Below are positions 11,101 to 21,800 of a stretch of 64,000 nucleotides of DNA, piece by piece. The stretch covers positions 4,216,001 through 4,280,000 of the forward strand of contig JAPFFF010000006.1 of NCBI GenBank assembly GCA_039105265.1. Reading direction: 5' to 3'. The first letter of the stretch is position 1. Each line of letters opens with the position of its first letter. This stretch comes from Tritrichomonas musculus. Taxonomy: Eukaryota; Parabasalia; Tritrichomonadida; Tritrichomonadidae. The position numbers and the translations under genes are program-made. The notes below the pieces were generated by a model. That model worked only from the letters and a program-made list of their open reading frames with translations, was not told the origin of the DNA and did no database searches.

Positions 11101-14100
11101 GTTTTGATGGCACTTTTTCTTCTTGGAAGAAATGTGACAAACTGTCATCAATTGAATACATTTCTTTTGCATTCAATAAAATTTTTTGGAACTTGATTTG
11201 CGTGGTCGATATCGCTTGATTTGTGAGGTCTTGCTGAAGATCAAGCATTGACCCTTCAAAAAGTGAAGTGAATTCAATAGGAAGCCTTGAAATAATCAAA
11301 TCATAAAAACGTGAAGGATTCGACATATCTTCTAGATTCATGCTGATGTAAAGCTCAGACATCGGATAAAAAGGAAGCGTAGAAAACTGAAGAATACAAA
11401 AGAGTTTACGAAAAGAGTCATACCAGTCAAAATCCACTTTTTCAGAGATGACCAGAGATTTGAAAGACTGAAGAAAGAAAAGTTGTTGTAAAATGGAAGA
11501 TAAATAATTCAGATCTCTATTTGTATCGTTTTGTAAACCAGTGAAATAACTTCTTTTATTCTCTTCAGTTGAGTATTTATAAAAGTTACAATGAACTTCC
11601 AATTTTTTACAAATTTCAGCTGAACTCGACTTTTTCAATCTCACCAGAAAATTCAATAGTTTACAAGTGTCATCAGCTGAGTAAAGATTGTCAATAACAT
11701 AAGGAATCAATTGCGATACATTCTTTTCAAGTGATGGAAAACGATCTAAAAACTTAATCATAGAAAGACATAAATCAGGATATTGTTTTTGTTTGACGTT
11801 ACAAATGTTTGAGTTAATTTTATCAATCAATAAAAGTGCCTCTTCTTCATTACTGACGATTTTATCATACAATGACAAGATCGGATCGATTGAGTCATGA
11901 AACATGTACAAATGCGTCACTAACTCAATCAAGTAATGAAAAACAACATCTCTATCGTAGCTCTCAAACAAAGAACAAATAATTCTCAAATATTCAAGTG
12001 GCGCCGCGTAGATGCATTCATTTTTAATTGACTTCTCAAAAATGAAAAATTTGCAAATTTGTTTTGGATACTTATTTGCAATCTTATCAAAAAGTGGAGT
12101 AAAACCGATTTTGTCATTCGTTAATAAGAAAATTAAAGTCTCCTTAATTTCATCATTAGACAAATCAGGATTTGACATCGTTACTATTTCAAGGGCTGGC
12201 AAAACTTCTTCCCCTTCAATTTTGCCATTGATAAGTTCTTTCAAAATCAAAATTCCATATTTTTGATATGAAGAACAATCGTCGCTATTTTGCTGAATGA
12301 CTTCCAACAGGCTCTCAATTGTGTACCTGAAGTAGAACTTCATGTCAGAGTGCGAAAGAATGAAATTCGGATCAACGTTGTCTGTGTTCGAGAGCTTCTT
12401 CATAAGCTTCCGATTCGTCGGAAGTTTGTCAAGAAGATCGCACGCAAAAGTCGAATTATCATGCTCAAGATAAGACAACAAAATCTCATCAATTCCGTTA
12501 TCTACAAAGATTTGGGTCGGAATGTCTTGTAGCTTCAACTCCATCTTTTTCTCTTTCACTATCTCAAACTCAAACGTCCTCACATTCGTCAACTTGACTT
12601 GCTGGTAAGGATCGACAAATTCCTTGAATTTGATCGACTCCAGAGACAAGCACAAAAGGAAGGCTGTCTTTTTTAGGATGTCATCATGTGTATGATTTTC
12701 CTTAACAGAAAATTTGAGTGGCTTCATATTTTGAATGACAGCCGTTATGTAAACCTCAGAAATTTCACTTTTTCTATGCCTTACCAAACCGAAATCTTCA
12801 ATTGAGACACTTTTTTCAAGCACTTCAATTAACTTGCTCATTAATTGAAAAATACGGTTTTTCACTTCACCAGTGACTTCCTTTTCTTTTGGTGAAGAAG
12901 GGTTGATGTAAGGCATGAAACATTGAAGGAAGTGAAGTGTTACCTCCCTTGCTGAAACTTTTTCAAGGTGATTCCAAATGAGTATGTAATAGTTCATCAC
13001 ATACACGAACGATTGATGATCAGGCGTTTTCAGTATGATTCTTATTATCAAGTGCAAATCAGGAATGTTTCGCACTGAGATGTAGTTGCCTGTTGCCAAG
13101 CTGTAGACTCTTTGGTACACGCAGAGATGTGATATGAAAGACAATAGAAAAAGAGTGAACTGAGGACTTGCCTTTTCAAAATTGAATTTGTTAATTTCGT
13201 TCTCAAATTCATTCAATCCATTCAAAGTGAAAAAAAGTGACGATCTTTTCAAAAAGATGGTCCCCAGTTTTTCCCACCATTGATTTCTGTTTATAATTGG
13301 CAGCAGCTTCCTCAGCTGCTCAGTGCTAAGGACACTTTTCTGGTAAATTGTGAGCGCTGAAATGATCATGTCAAAGCAAGTTTCAGCCTGATTTTCATGC
13401 AATTCGATTGCTCTAACAATTGAGTTAAATAACTGAAAAGTGAACTTCATCGTTAAACGGTTAGGGACGGTTATTATCGTCTTCATGAAATAGATCGAAG
13501 TGTCCTTGATCACCGGCTCTTCGAACTTTCTGTTGGCAATCTCGACGATGGATGCGATGATCTCTTTTGGCAACATTAATGGCAATATTTTTTGAAAGAA
13601 AACTATTGAAATTTCGGCGGTTTCATCGTTCTCGATCAAAACCATGAAATGATTGATGATTTTGTTCCCAACCATAAAATTCAATATTAGCAGTTCTGAC
13701 ACACACAACGATAGAATTTCAACTTGCTTTATCGTTGTCGGCCGGGTGTCAAAAATCGTTGAAAACAAATCAACGGAAATTTCAGCCGGCAAATTTTTTA
13801 TGAAAAAGAAAAAAAGCGGTTTAAGCTTTGAATTCTTATTGTCCGTTATTATGTCATAAATTTGAAGAATCTCACTTTTTCTGGGCATACAAACGGTTAG
13901 AAATTGACTTATAATTGACGTGAAATAACCGATCAATTTCTCATCATAATTTTCATTGCTAATCAGTAATGCAATCAGATTCATATTGTTGATCCTTTCT
14001 AGTACTTGATTTCTGTAAAGGTCTGAAAAAGTGGCCATTTGAAGGATCGATTTGCCAGCCATCGTTTGATGCTCAGAATCTCCACTTTTTAATTCAAATT

Positions 14101-14824
14101 GAAGGAAATCAGCGCACTTTTCCCAGAGAAGATTACAATTCGTTTCTTGGCTGGTGTGTTTGAATACGTATTTGAGGACTGAATTGATGATTTTCGGATT
14201 AATTGTATTTAATGTATCTGACTTAATCGATTGTAAGAGGGATATAAAGAAATTGATGGTTTGATGGAATGTGTTTTCTATGTCGTTTTGATTGACCGAA
14301 CTTTTTAGATTTTCAAATAATGAATATAAAACATGAAAAAGTAAAAAGTTTGGCGTCTCTGATATTTTTTTAGCAAGCTTCTGAAATGGATTTTCTTTTA
14401 AAAAATTGGAACTGACATCTGAAAAAGTAGAGCTTTTGCTATATGGAGTCATACCATGAGCATAAAGCTTATTCGATGAGTTAAAAATAAGTAAAAATGT
14501 TTCAATATGCTGCGAATTACCTTTTAGTATGTCTTCGAAAAATAATTTGTTGATTTCTTTTAAAAATGTTGTCAAATTCGTAACAAAAATGTCGTTTCCG
14601 TCATTGATTAAAATAACATTCGAAATTACGTTCGAGACAACTTCTTTCTCGAACTGTTTGGTATATTGTTCTATCGGTTTAGGGAGTTTATGTGAATTTT
14701 TAAAATAAGATTTTAAAAGATTCGTAAATTGCTCTAAGTAATCAATGCACGTGGATTTGGTTTTAATTGCTTGATGCGATATTTTGGCCCATGAAAGAAA
14801 ATCAGAATATGGATCATAATTCAT
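8147..14824 (-). CDS. Giant USP-type deubiquitinase-like protein, probably catalytically dead
   Basis: A protein of 2225 residues, counted from the first ATG of the frame. Long helical, HEAT/ARM-like flanks surround a ubiquitin-specific-protease-like core, an architecture reminiscent of USP9X/USP24/USP34. The Cys box near residue 1100 reads G-L-Q-N-D-T-N-R-D-L-N-Y-L-S-S-I-L-Q-Q-L-F. It matches the G-L-x-N...C-Y-x-N-S-x-L-Q-x-L-F family signature except that the catalytic Cys is Leu. The second region (near 1270-1330) has P-E-V-L-V-L-L-L-K-I-F, then Y-N-L-H-G-V-I-Y-H-K-G and G-G-K-Y where G-G-H-Y supplies the catalytic His. The later L-F-D-N is kept. The two boxes are only about 215 residues apart, so the fingers subdomain is probably short. 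An acidic Glu-rich stretch lies near residue 1700. The likely role is a ubiquitin-binding scaffold. Confidence 0.75.
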   Translation of the reverse strand: MNYDPYSDFLSWAKISHQAIKTKSTCIDYLEQFTNLLKSYFKNSHKLPKPIEQYTKQFEKEVVSNVISNVILINDGNDIFVTNLTTFLKEINKLFFEDILKGNSQHIETFLLIFNSSNKLYAHGMTPYSKSSTFSDVSSNFLKENPFQKLAKKISETPNFLLFHVLYSLFENLKSSVNQNDIENTFHQTINFFISLLQSIKSDTLNTINPKIINSVLKYVFKHTSQETNCNLLWEKCADFLQFELKSGDSEHQTMAGKSILQMATFSDLYRNQVLERINNMNLIALLISNENYDEKLIGYFTSIISQFLTVCMPRKSEILQIYDIITDNKNSKLKPLFFFFIKNLPAEISVDLFSTIFDTRPTTIKQVEILSLCVSELLILNFMVGNKIINHFMVLIENDETAEISIVFFQKILPLMLPKEIIASIVEIANRKFEEPVIKDTSIYFMKTIITVPNRLTMKFTFQLFNSIVRAIELHENQAETCFDMIISALTIYQKSVLSTEQLRKLLPIINRNQWWEKLGTIFLKRSSLFFTLNGLNEFENEINKFNFEKASPQFTLFLLSFISHLCVYQRVYSLATGNYISVRNIPDLHLIIRIILKTPDHQSFVYVMNYYILIWNHLEKVSAREVTLHFLQCFMPYINPSSPKEKEVTGEVKNRIFQLMSKLIEVLEKSVSIEDFGLVRHRKSEISEVYITAVIQNMKPLKFSVKENHTHDDILKKTAFLLCLSLESIKFKEFVDPYQQVKLTNVRTFEFEIVKEKKMELKLQDIPTQIFVDNGIDEILLSYLEHDNSTFACDLLDKLPTNRKLMKKLSNTDNVDPNFILSHSDMKFYFRYTIESLLEVIQQNSDDCSSYQKYGILILKELINGKIEGEEVLPALEIVTMSNPDLSNDEIKETLIFLLTNDKIGFTPLFDKIANKYPKQICKFFIFEKSIKNECIYAAPLEYLRIICSLFESYDRDVVFHYLIELVTHLYMFHDSIDPILSLYDKIVSNEEEALLLIDKINSNICNVKQKQYPDLCLSMIKFLDRFPSLEKNVSQLIPYVIDNLYSADDTCKLLNFLVRLKKSSSAEICKKLEVHCNFYKYSTEENKRSYFTGLQNDTNRDLNYLSSILQQLFFLQSFKSLVISEKVDFDWYDSFRKLFCILQFSTLPFYPMSELYISMNLEDMSNPSRFYDLIISRLPIEFTSLFEGSMLDLQQDLTNQAISTTQIKFQKILLNAKEMYSIDDSLSHFFQEEKVPSKQAVHHYTMNEFPEVLVLLLKIFVYDNFEDLLSKVGTKMIVSDTLQLPNQSNQSNVPVYNLHGVIYHKGRIKGGKYISQIIHNGHSYLFDNSIVSDFERTEDMSPFLLFYVKQGSEEVDKEIEIPDDYKDFIHEINENYQRNQILFSENFRSFVLNFNDALLITRYLINIYCHSKFDPNLIENFLNKELINVVDALNYYQSNIDIINVLKDKQMKKMILYLAKVLIKNAHQNDENEAIDSFFMSCIENIESCSLYELMIYYLTLTDKQSEITAKWGEKVALIIVNSKPNFSILFQILSILKYREYQYFFADEVISNIYSDNISSSRFVKYLKSIDADVKSIIELTPSEFCSNLLISSIINDFMDVNIELLKSGTIEKKYYLQTFLNGLDNKIEGLRESVVNHFSFYLDFLPIPEGKFAEALVYYLFPNVVNPIDRDNLKKRMKFNLKKKSPTFQEEYDEDDSEKVEEEEEEEWEEEEINQEKVEDKKVEKVSDDDDKLLMNNLFQLIVKFMMNLNNDQPIYYILRVIEWMVDVADCLNNDLINACLQIMNKKIESEMIVRKSEIILILKIMKTFPHTFFASNFNKIIQFTLPTSKSSIFSHFFYTTSDFLREDSNKSILNEFIESSAFCDSFRVFLKKSGMNDLDIFIDNAKKISNLNLSQIMEKSFLHHLTIQKVICYLSFASEIDKKMTNHLIRFYFKKCSPFKDKYAPLFGHFTHSISQIMKPELSRTSMYLKNSEAVFSLFENEDNKVFRKEMERIIVTMSNFDSSVRIKFVELIMNCNSKKSRQLQLYLYSTFFYICEDSHLINHNLEMLANFIDNCKQKEVTLILNSINSMLSKRLKYSKSGDDSQHVANGIEIEKIYDILIILIDFFDWIEEVASCFEFVVSILPPKHVLSLVDALLDVVEEKDDEYDTENADKELNRNDQPFSKKISNEVLIDVIKKGVSFIKARSDLRDDIIVLFRESGYLDNWPPELDEYSKYYY

Positions 14825-17166
14825 AGAAATCAAATAGAGGGAAAATTATGTTTGATAAGTATTGAATGAACATTAAATTGAATTGATTTTGAAAAATAAG
14901 AAATAAATGTTTCAATTTAATTTTGTTATAATTTGTAAAATATATCTCAAATTTTAAAATTAAAAGAAGCTATATCTAAAATTTATATAAATTAAATACA
15001 TTAATTTTTAAATTATAATTTAAAAATCTTTTATATGAGAATTTCATCACAATAATTGAGTTTTTAGGATTCACATAATTATTATCCAATTTTTGCAAAT
15101 ATATATTTTCTTTAATTTTAAACCATAAATAAAAAATAAATTATATTTATACTATTTAATATTAATTTAATATATTATAAAATACTTATTATTAATTATT
15201 ACCATATAAATAACTTATATATTTTAATTTTAATTTATTTTTTTCAGATTTAAATTAATTCAATTTTTACTCAAAAATCTAAAATAATCTTTTCAATATT
15301 GAAATATATCATAATTTTTTTTTCTATACTTTCCTATGGTAAGTATTCAAAACAAGAAAGAGCAAAACAAACAAAACAAAAACAAAAACAAAATTCTTAG
15401 AATTCATATTTATATTGAAATACAGTAATAATAAAAAATACTTCATATTCTTTAACCATTTTTTAGTTGGGATTTTTTGCACTTTTTTAGTAAATGGTTT
15501 TTGTTAAGATTGAAAACTCAACACACAATCGATCAAATTAAAATATTTTGATGACAAATTATTTAATATGCTTAAGAGAATGCATATATGATAGTTAATT
15601 GCATTTTGCGCAAAATTTGAAAGTTATCAGCAACACCATCAACAATCATTACTCTTTATTTATATTAATGATTCAGATAGAGTCCTTAATAATTTAATAA
15701 AATTGATATCAATCTAAATAAAAAGATAATTATCATGCTTTTTTTTAAAATTCTTCAATAGTGAAAAATACCTCCATTGAAAATAAGATTCAATAGTCAC
15801 TATTTGGAAAAAGTTTATAGGTCAATAATTCCTAGGCTTTTGTGTCCGAAATTTTTTTTCTCAAAAAGTTTCGAAAAATGTCCGAAAAGTATCCAAATTG
15901 GATATTTTTAGACACTTTTTTTTAACTTTTTGAATATAAAAAATTTCGGACACAAAAGCCTAGAATAATGCTGATATTTCACCAAACCGATCAATTTTTA
16001 CATCCCTAATTAGGGATGTTGAAAATTCACTTTTCCCTTGGAAAAGTTCGACTTTTTCTAGGCAAAAGTTAATTATAAAAATCCCTAGAAAAAATATGAA
16101 TAAATTGAAAACAAAATTTAAAATAAATGATATTTAAATTGTATAACTTATATATACAAAAATATGGTCCAAATACTCAGTAAAAAAAATTTTCTTCTGA
16201 AAATATATTTTGTGATAACTCATTGAATTTTCTTCTTAAAAAAAAAAAAAAACTGCAAATACTTTTATTTTTTGGATCAGTAAACTTTCCTAGCTACTTA
16301 ATGTATATAAAATTTAAAAATAATATTCAGATAACTATTTATCTCTACATATTCACATTTTTAATATTTTCATATTTTCAAAGAAAGGAAAAACAATATG
16401 CTAGACTTGGCAAAGACCATATTTATCAATACTGGCATCCTTGCTTTAATTTTACATTAAAATTTCAATTTTCTAATCGAAATAATTTTAATCTCGATGC
16501 ACAATTCTATTTTCTACAACTATGAGCTTTTTTTAAATTGATAAAAAAAGTTTATCTTAGGATAGTTGAAGATTCATCAAAAAAATAATGTTTTTTAGAA
16601 AATCAAATATATTCTTTTTTTTTTTATAGTAATGTATTAAATAATGCTTAATATCCAAAAATATACGCAAATTCTAAAACAACTTCATTGCTGATCAGCA
16701 AAATTTCACTTTTTTAATGATATTTTATTCATCATAATTAAAATATTTAAAGGAAATTAGATTTTTGAATTTTTGCTATGCCAATCACTTTTTTGATATC
16801 TATAAAACAATATTTGGCATTAAAATTTTCACATTATATAATTTCTAATGATTAAATGAGAAGATAATTTATTTTAATTAAAGAAAATTCATATATATTT
16901 TGAGAGATATTAAGGTAAAGGATGTTTTAATCCAATTTTTATTTATTTAATATTGAACAAATATTTGTTGGATGATTTCAAAGATTTGATATGCTTTAAA
17001 AATGCATAGAAACACTTAAATCATCACGAATTATTGATACTTATTTATAATATTATTCGATTTACGTGAAAAAATAGCAAAACTTTTTAATATGTTAACG
17101 TACTTTGTAAACCTTACAAAAATTATTTTTCTGATAATAAAAGAAAAAGTTTATAGAGAAAAAAAA
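14825..17166. other. AT-rich intergenic region between divergent genes
   Basis: A 2.3-kb stretch with no supported gene. The open frame at 16223-16525 is Lys/Phe/Ile-rich low-complexity and is treated as chance. The region contains the palindromic repeat at 15833-15964. Near 17079-17091 and 17143-17153 are AAAACTTTTTA and AAAAAGTTTA, motifs seen close to other start codons in this window. Confidence 0.6.
15833..15964. mobile_element. Palindromic MITE-like element (about 130 bp)
   Basis: The left arm CTAGGCTTTTGTGTCCGAAA and the right arm TTTCGGACACAAAAGCCTAG are perfect reverse complements. The inner parts also pair (TCAAAAAGTT with AACTTTTTGA, AAGTATCC with GGATATTT), so nearly the whole element is one fold-back. 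The outermost CTAG allows a TA duplication, as for Tc1/mariner MITEs. An AATAAT on both sides (15826-15831 and 15965-15970) is an alternative target duplication. Confidence 0.7.
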
Positions 17167-17691
17167 ATGGGAAATTGTTGTGCGAAAGAAGAATATCGAA
17201 TTTTAATGGTTGGTATTGGAGCTGCAGGTAAAACAACAATTCTTTATCGGCTAAAAAAGAACGAACTTGTACATACAATCGCGACAGTGGGCTTTACCAT
17301 GGAAACAGTTCATTTTGGCGATCTCGAATTCTGTGTTTGGGATCTTGGAGGGCAAGATAAGATTCGTCCTCTATGGAGGCATTATTTTGAAGGTTCAAAA
17401 GGCGTTATCTTTGTTGTCGATGCATCGGATAGATCACAATTTCAAGTAGCAAAGCAAGAATTTCATCAAATTGTTCAAGCACCTAAACTCAAAGGGTGTC
17501 CGATTCTTGTATTCGCTAACAAACAAGATATAGAAGGAGCTATTTCAGCGGATGAATTAGCTCAAACACTTGATATAAAAAATTTAGACCCAAAAAGATA
17601 CCATATCGAAGAAAGCTGCGCGCTTACAGGCCAGGGTCTTGTCGATGGCATGAATTGGCTTTCAGATGCTGTTACAAATAAGAGAAAGTGA
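17167..17691 (+). CDS. ARF/ARL-family small GTPase
   Basis: A protein of 174 residues. The open frame reaches back to an ATG at 17092, but the start chosen at 17167 gives M-G-N-C-C, a typical N-myristoylation site with adjacent palmitoylatable Cys; the usual ARF amphipathic helix is shortened. Motifs in order: P-loop G-I-G-A-A-G-K-T-T, switch I with T-V-G-F, switch II W-D-L-G-G-Q-D, and base-binding N-K-Q-D. ARF proteins normally have G-L-D-A-A-G-K-T, so the Asp is Gly here. Size and order match ARF/ARL proteins, which control vesicle coat recruitment or cilium/flagellum traffic at membranes. AAAAAGTTTA lies about 14-22 bases upstream of the start. The exact ARL subtype cannot be set. Confidence 0.92.
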   Translation: MGNCCAKEEYRILMVGIGAAGKTTILYRLKKNELVHTIATVGFTMETVHFGDLEFCVWDLGGQDKIRPLWRHYFEGSKGVIFVVDASDRSQFQVAKQEFHQIVQAPKLKGCPILVFANKQDIEGAISADELAQTLDIKNLDPKRYHIEESCALTGQGLVDGMNWLSDAVTNKRK

Positions 17692-18400
17692 AATTATATC
17701 TAATAATTTTTTTCCTTTCTCCAATGTTTTATACAATAACATTTGTTAATTTTTTTTTCAAACCTAGTTCTTTTCTTTTTTTTATTTTAGAATAAAAAAT
17801 TATGAATATAATAGGGAATTTATTTTTGAGTGTAATTGTCTTTATCTATTCAAAAGTTTTCATGCTTTTGAGCTTTTTTTGAATCATCATCTCAAATTAT
17901 AATCGTTGTAATAATTCAATTTGAAAATATTCTTAATAAATAAGCCATTGAAGCAAAATGATATTTATCATATCAAATAATATTCTTATCTTTATTGGGG
18001 AAATGCATATGAGATAATTTTTTTTTATATCACTTTTTGAAATGATTAAAATTTTCGATCATAATTTTCAATTAAATATTTTTGATTCATATCAAAAAGT
18101 TACATTTGGACAAATATACTCATAATTGCGTTCAAAAACATTCTCCGAAAATTTTTTTTTATCTTTTTTTGCAATTGAAATATAACAAAATTAAAATATA
18201 AAACGATTTTATTAGCGACTATTCATTAGTTGTATCAATTAATTTTCTTTTTGAATAACAAATATTTATTACTATAATAAAAAAAGTACACCATTATTAC
18301 ACAAAAAGTGTATAAAAATGAGATAATCTGTATTTGAAATTACTTGATTTCATAGTTATTGTATTTTCGTAATGTATTCGTAAAAACGTATATTGCGGGA
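17692..18400. other. AT-rich intergenic stretch
   Basis: No gene or RNA was recognised. It lies between the convergent 3' ends of the GTPase gene (+) and the small CAP-like gene (-), so it holds their 3' regions. Confidence 0.5.
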
Positions 18401-18760
18401 TTAATGGAAAAATGACATTATTACAACAGAAACATACGTATTTCCTTTATGTTCCGAAAAAACTACCGACCCATATTTTCCTGGGGCTAAAATAACTGAG
18501 CGTCTATTTGAATTATTCATCCAAAAGGAAACTAGTTGATTTGATGTTCTCCTCTCATCAAGTAATTCTGTAAAATTCATATTTGATATTGTTACATATG
18601 AATCACTATCTTTCCATTTGATCGGTCTGCTTGAAGAAAGCGATTTTGAATATTTTGTAATTACATCTTGAGTTGATATTTCGGGTAATTTATTTTGAGC
18701 TCTAATCGCATTTATAACTTCAAGAATATTTTCTGGATCTGAAAGATGCGTTTTCTTCAT
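18401..18760 (-). CDS. Small CAP/SCP-like domain protein
   Basis: A protein of 119 residues. The first part (I-N-A-I-R-A-Q-N-K-L-P) resembles helix 1 of CAP domains. The second half (F-W-M-N-N-S-x-x-R-x-x-I-L, then Y-G-S-V-V-F and Y-V-S-V-V) resembles the CAP segment in which a residue after the serine contacts the ligand site. The usual catalytic-like His residues are not evident and there is no signal peptide, unlike most secreted CAP proteins. It is divergently arranged with the BEACH gene, with only 96 bases between the two ATGs. The assignment is tentative; an unknown conserved small protein is the alternative. Confidence 0.45.
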   Translation of the reverse strand: MKKTHLSDPENILEVINAIRAQNKLPEISTQDVITKYSKSLSSSRPIKWKDSDSYVTISNMNFTELLDERRTSNQLVSFWMNNSNRRSVILAPGKYGSVVFSEHKGNTYVSVVIMSFFH

Positions 18761-18856
18761 TTTTTAAACTTTTTGAATTAAAGAAATTGAAATAAAATTT
18801 CAATTGATACTCAATACAAAATTTAAATTCAAAACTTTTTAAACAATTATTTATTG
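18761..18856. promoter_or_regulatory. Short shared promoter region between divergent genes
   Basis: Only 96 bases separate the ATG of the CAP-like gene (-) from that of the BEACH gene (+). Each gene has the same element close to its start: CAAAAAGTTTAAAAA on the minus strand just before its ATG (around 18762-18775) and CAAAACTTTTTAAAC on the plus strand (18830-18844). Promoter function is inferred from position. Confidence 0.4.
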
Positions 18857-21800
18857 ATGATAAATGCTGAATTAATTAAAAAGATTTTCGAAAAAAGCAC
18901 AGTTTTTCCAGGGAAAACCATAAGTGTTAGTCCTGAAATAGATGATTTCTTACGATCTTTGTCATTTAAACACTACAACAAGCAACAAATCGAAAAAATT
19001 TATAATGAGCTATCAAAAAAGCATATTTATGAAGTATTACAAGAACATAATTTTCCCTTTTCTTATAATTCACATCTTCTCGATAATATTTGTTCTTTAA
19101 AAAATCTAAGACATGATCAAATCGATTATTTAAGTTCTATTATTTTATTTAGTTACATTGCTTTTGTTGCACAATTTGAACATGAATCATTATTACCAGA
19201 AGTACAGCCACTTTTCAAATCGTTTATCAATATATCATTTCAATCACAATCTTTACTTGATCTTTCGGGAAAATGCTTCAATTATATATTTCAACTTGTA
19301 ATTAGGCATGATAAAACGCATGATATTTATACATATATCGACTATTATCTATCTTATGCTAAACTTTTCAGATGTCCAAAATTAACAATTCAATTATTCG
19401 ATCGCCTATTTGTACTAGAACAAAAATTTTACGATTTTTTAAATCAACTTTCAGATATCTTCATTCTTCATCCCAATTTTTTAGGAGAATCAAACGAAGA
19501 TAATTATACGGTAGATTCCAAAATATCTTCTCAAACTTTTTTTCTACACATCATTGAGCAATTAATTCCAACAATCACTCAATTTGAACCATCAGCGGTC
19601 AAACTTTTTCAGTCAACTGCATATTTAATGACCGATGACGCTGCAATGACACTTTTTACACTTTTTTCCCAGTCACTTCACTGTGATATTCTTGAAGAAT
19701 CACCCATACATATTGAAGCCCCCAAAGAAAACGAGAATGAGCTTTTATTTTTAAAAATTCCCAAATCGGTTCAATTATATTTAAATTTTCCCCAAAAACC
19801 GACTTTTGACTGTGAATTTGATCCCTCACAAACCGTCACTTTTCCCCATCAAATTGAATTGAAAAAGTTCATAGATTCAGACCTCATTGAAAAATTGAAA
19901 GATATTGAAATAATGACCAAATATGACAGTCGACTCATTGAATTTTTTCTATCGTCGCTTTTTGCACTTTTACATTTTCAGGAGAAGAGCAACTTTTTCT
20001 ATAACATCATTGCATCCATTCTTTACTTTTCGAATGAATTATTTGAGAACCTTCCTGCCACTTTTTCAATATCGACAGAACTTGCTCTTTCATTTTTTCA
20101 CCCTCGAATTTTTGACTCGTCTTTCACTGTTTTTGACAACGATCCTGATTTCACCATTGTCAATACGTTTAGGTCAATTGCAATTGAATGGCTTTGTCTG
20201 GATAACGGGGATGCATTGAACCAGCTAATGAACATCTACTTCATTTCGTATCCACTTTTGTTAGCGGAACTTTTGTATCGTTTTGTAGGGATGACTTCGG
20301 TTATCATTCAAAAAGTTTCCACTTTTCCAAAGCTCATTGAATCCTTTAGAAAAATAGCGGTTGTTTATCAGGAATTTGACAGAAACTGCGACCGTCAAGA
20401 TGAAAAGAAACACGATGCAATTTTGAAAGTTCGCGTTTCATTGTATACTTTGTTTGCCCATTTATTCACTAACGATTCTGTTCTGAAAAAGTTCTTTCTC
20501 TACTCACCAGATCACTTTTACTTATCGTGTGAGAACTCCTTCACGAGTGCCTACTTATCGTTCTTGTTTGAGGAAAGAATCCGTCCTTACGTGATCACTT
20601 ACATACGCAATTTCTTTGTCAACAACAAGGAAATTGAGAGCAACGATATCGATGCAATTGCCTCAATTTTTAACGTCATTATGGCAAATGCAACAGCAAT
20701 GCTCCCCGGTGAAGAAGCGATGCTAATGATCAAGGATTTCTTCGGAATGCTGAATGAAATCATGCTTTATAACCAGATTTCATTCGCTGAACATTTCAAG
20801 GATCTTTGCCCAGTTCTTTGCTCATCGTTGCCCAAATTAACAAATTGCGATTTGGCCAAACAAGTCTTTGATGTGTCAATCACCTTCTTCACATTAATGT
20901 CTTCTTCTTTCGAGATAAAGAATCTTGAAATCGACGCGATTCTTTCTTGCCTCGTCTTGTTCAATGACACCGAATTTGTCGATTCTTTGTATAAAAAGTT
21001 CATTCAACTTTTGGCTGGCGAACGTTTACTTTCAATTGAGCCTTCTTTTATTGTGAAGCAACCGCAAATTATTAAAATATTCATTCAGATCTTGTTTGCA
21101 ACACCTCGAATCAAGGAAGTTTTGGTCTTCTTTTACGATTTGCTGCAGTTTTCGCCAATCAATCTTCAGCGATGTGCGAATTGTGATCTGGACATTTATA
21201 TTCTCGAATTTCTTGAGAAAGAAAAAGTGACAGAGAAGTTAGAAACTGAAGTCATTCAAAAAGTTTTATCTACTTATTCACTTCTTTCATCAAGACATTC
21301 AACTACACAGTCTGTTCTTCGTTTCATTTCGTTGCTGGCGCCGATTGATGAAAGCCGTGTTTCGAAGTATGAAAGTTTGTTTTTCACTGCTTTTGAGAAC
21401 ATCATTTCGACCGTTTACAAAATACCAGAGTATGTCTATCCATTGAATAACAACGAGCCTCTTGTTCTCGATGTTGTTTCATCAAACGATCAGCAATCGG
21501 ATTCAAATTTTTACTGGAATTTGAATTCAAAAGATGTTCATTCTGAAACGGTTAAAATCGTTTCTTTAATTGATTTGAATAAAATGACAAACGGCTTTTC
21601 TCTTGCCTTTTGGATTCGTGTTGAACCATCCGATTCAACTCTTCGTATTTTTTCCATTTTCTTTGGAAAAAACGTACTTCTATCGTTGTCAATTTCAAAT
21701 AATTCAATCTTCTTTTCACAGGACGATTCAATAACTGAGTCTGTTTTGAAGGTGACCGATTCATTCCCTTTCCACACGTGGCAATTTGTTGTCCTTTCGT

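Noticed and set aside
16223-16525. 100-codon plus-strand frame in the AT-rich gap
   Set aside because: Lys/Phe/Ile-rich low complexity starting at an A tract; no motif, no neighbouring support.
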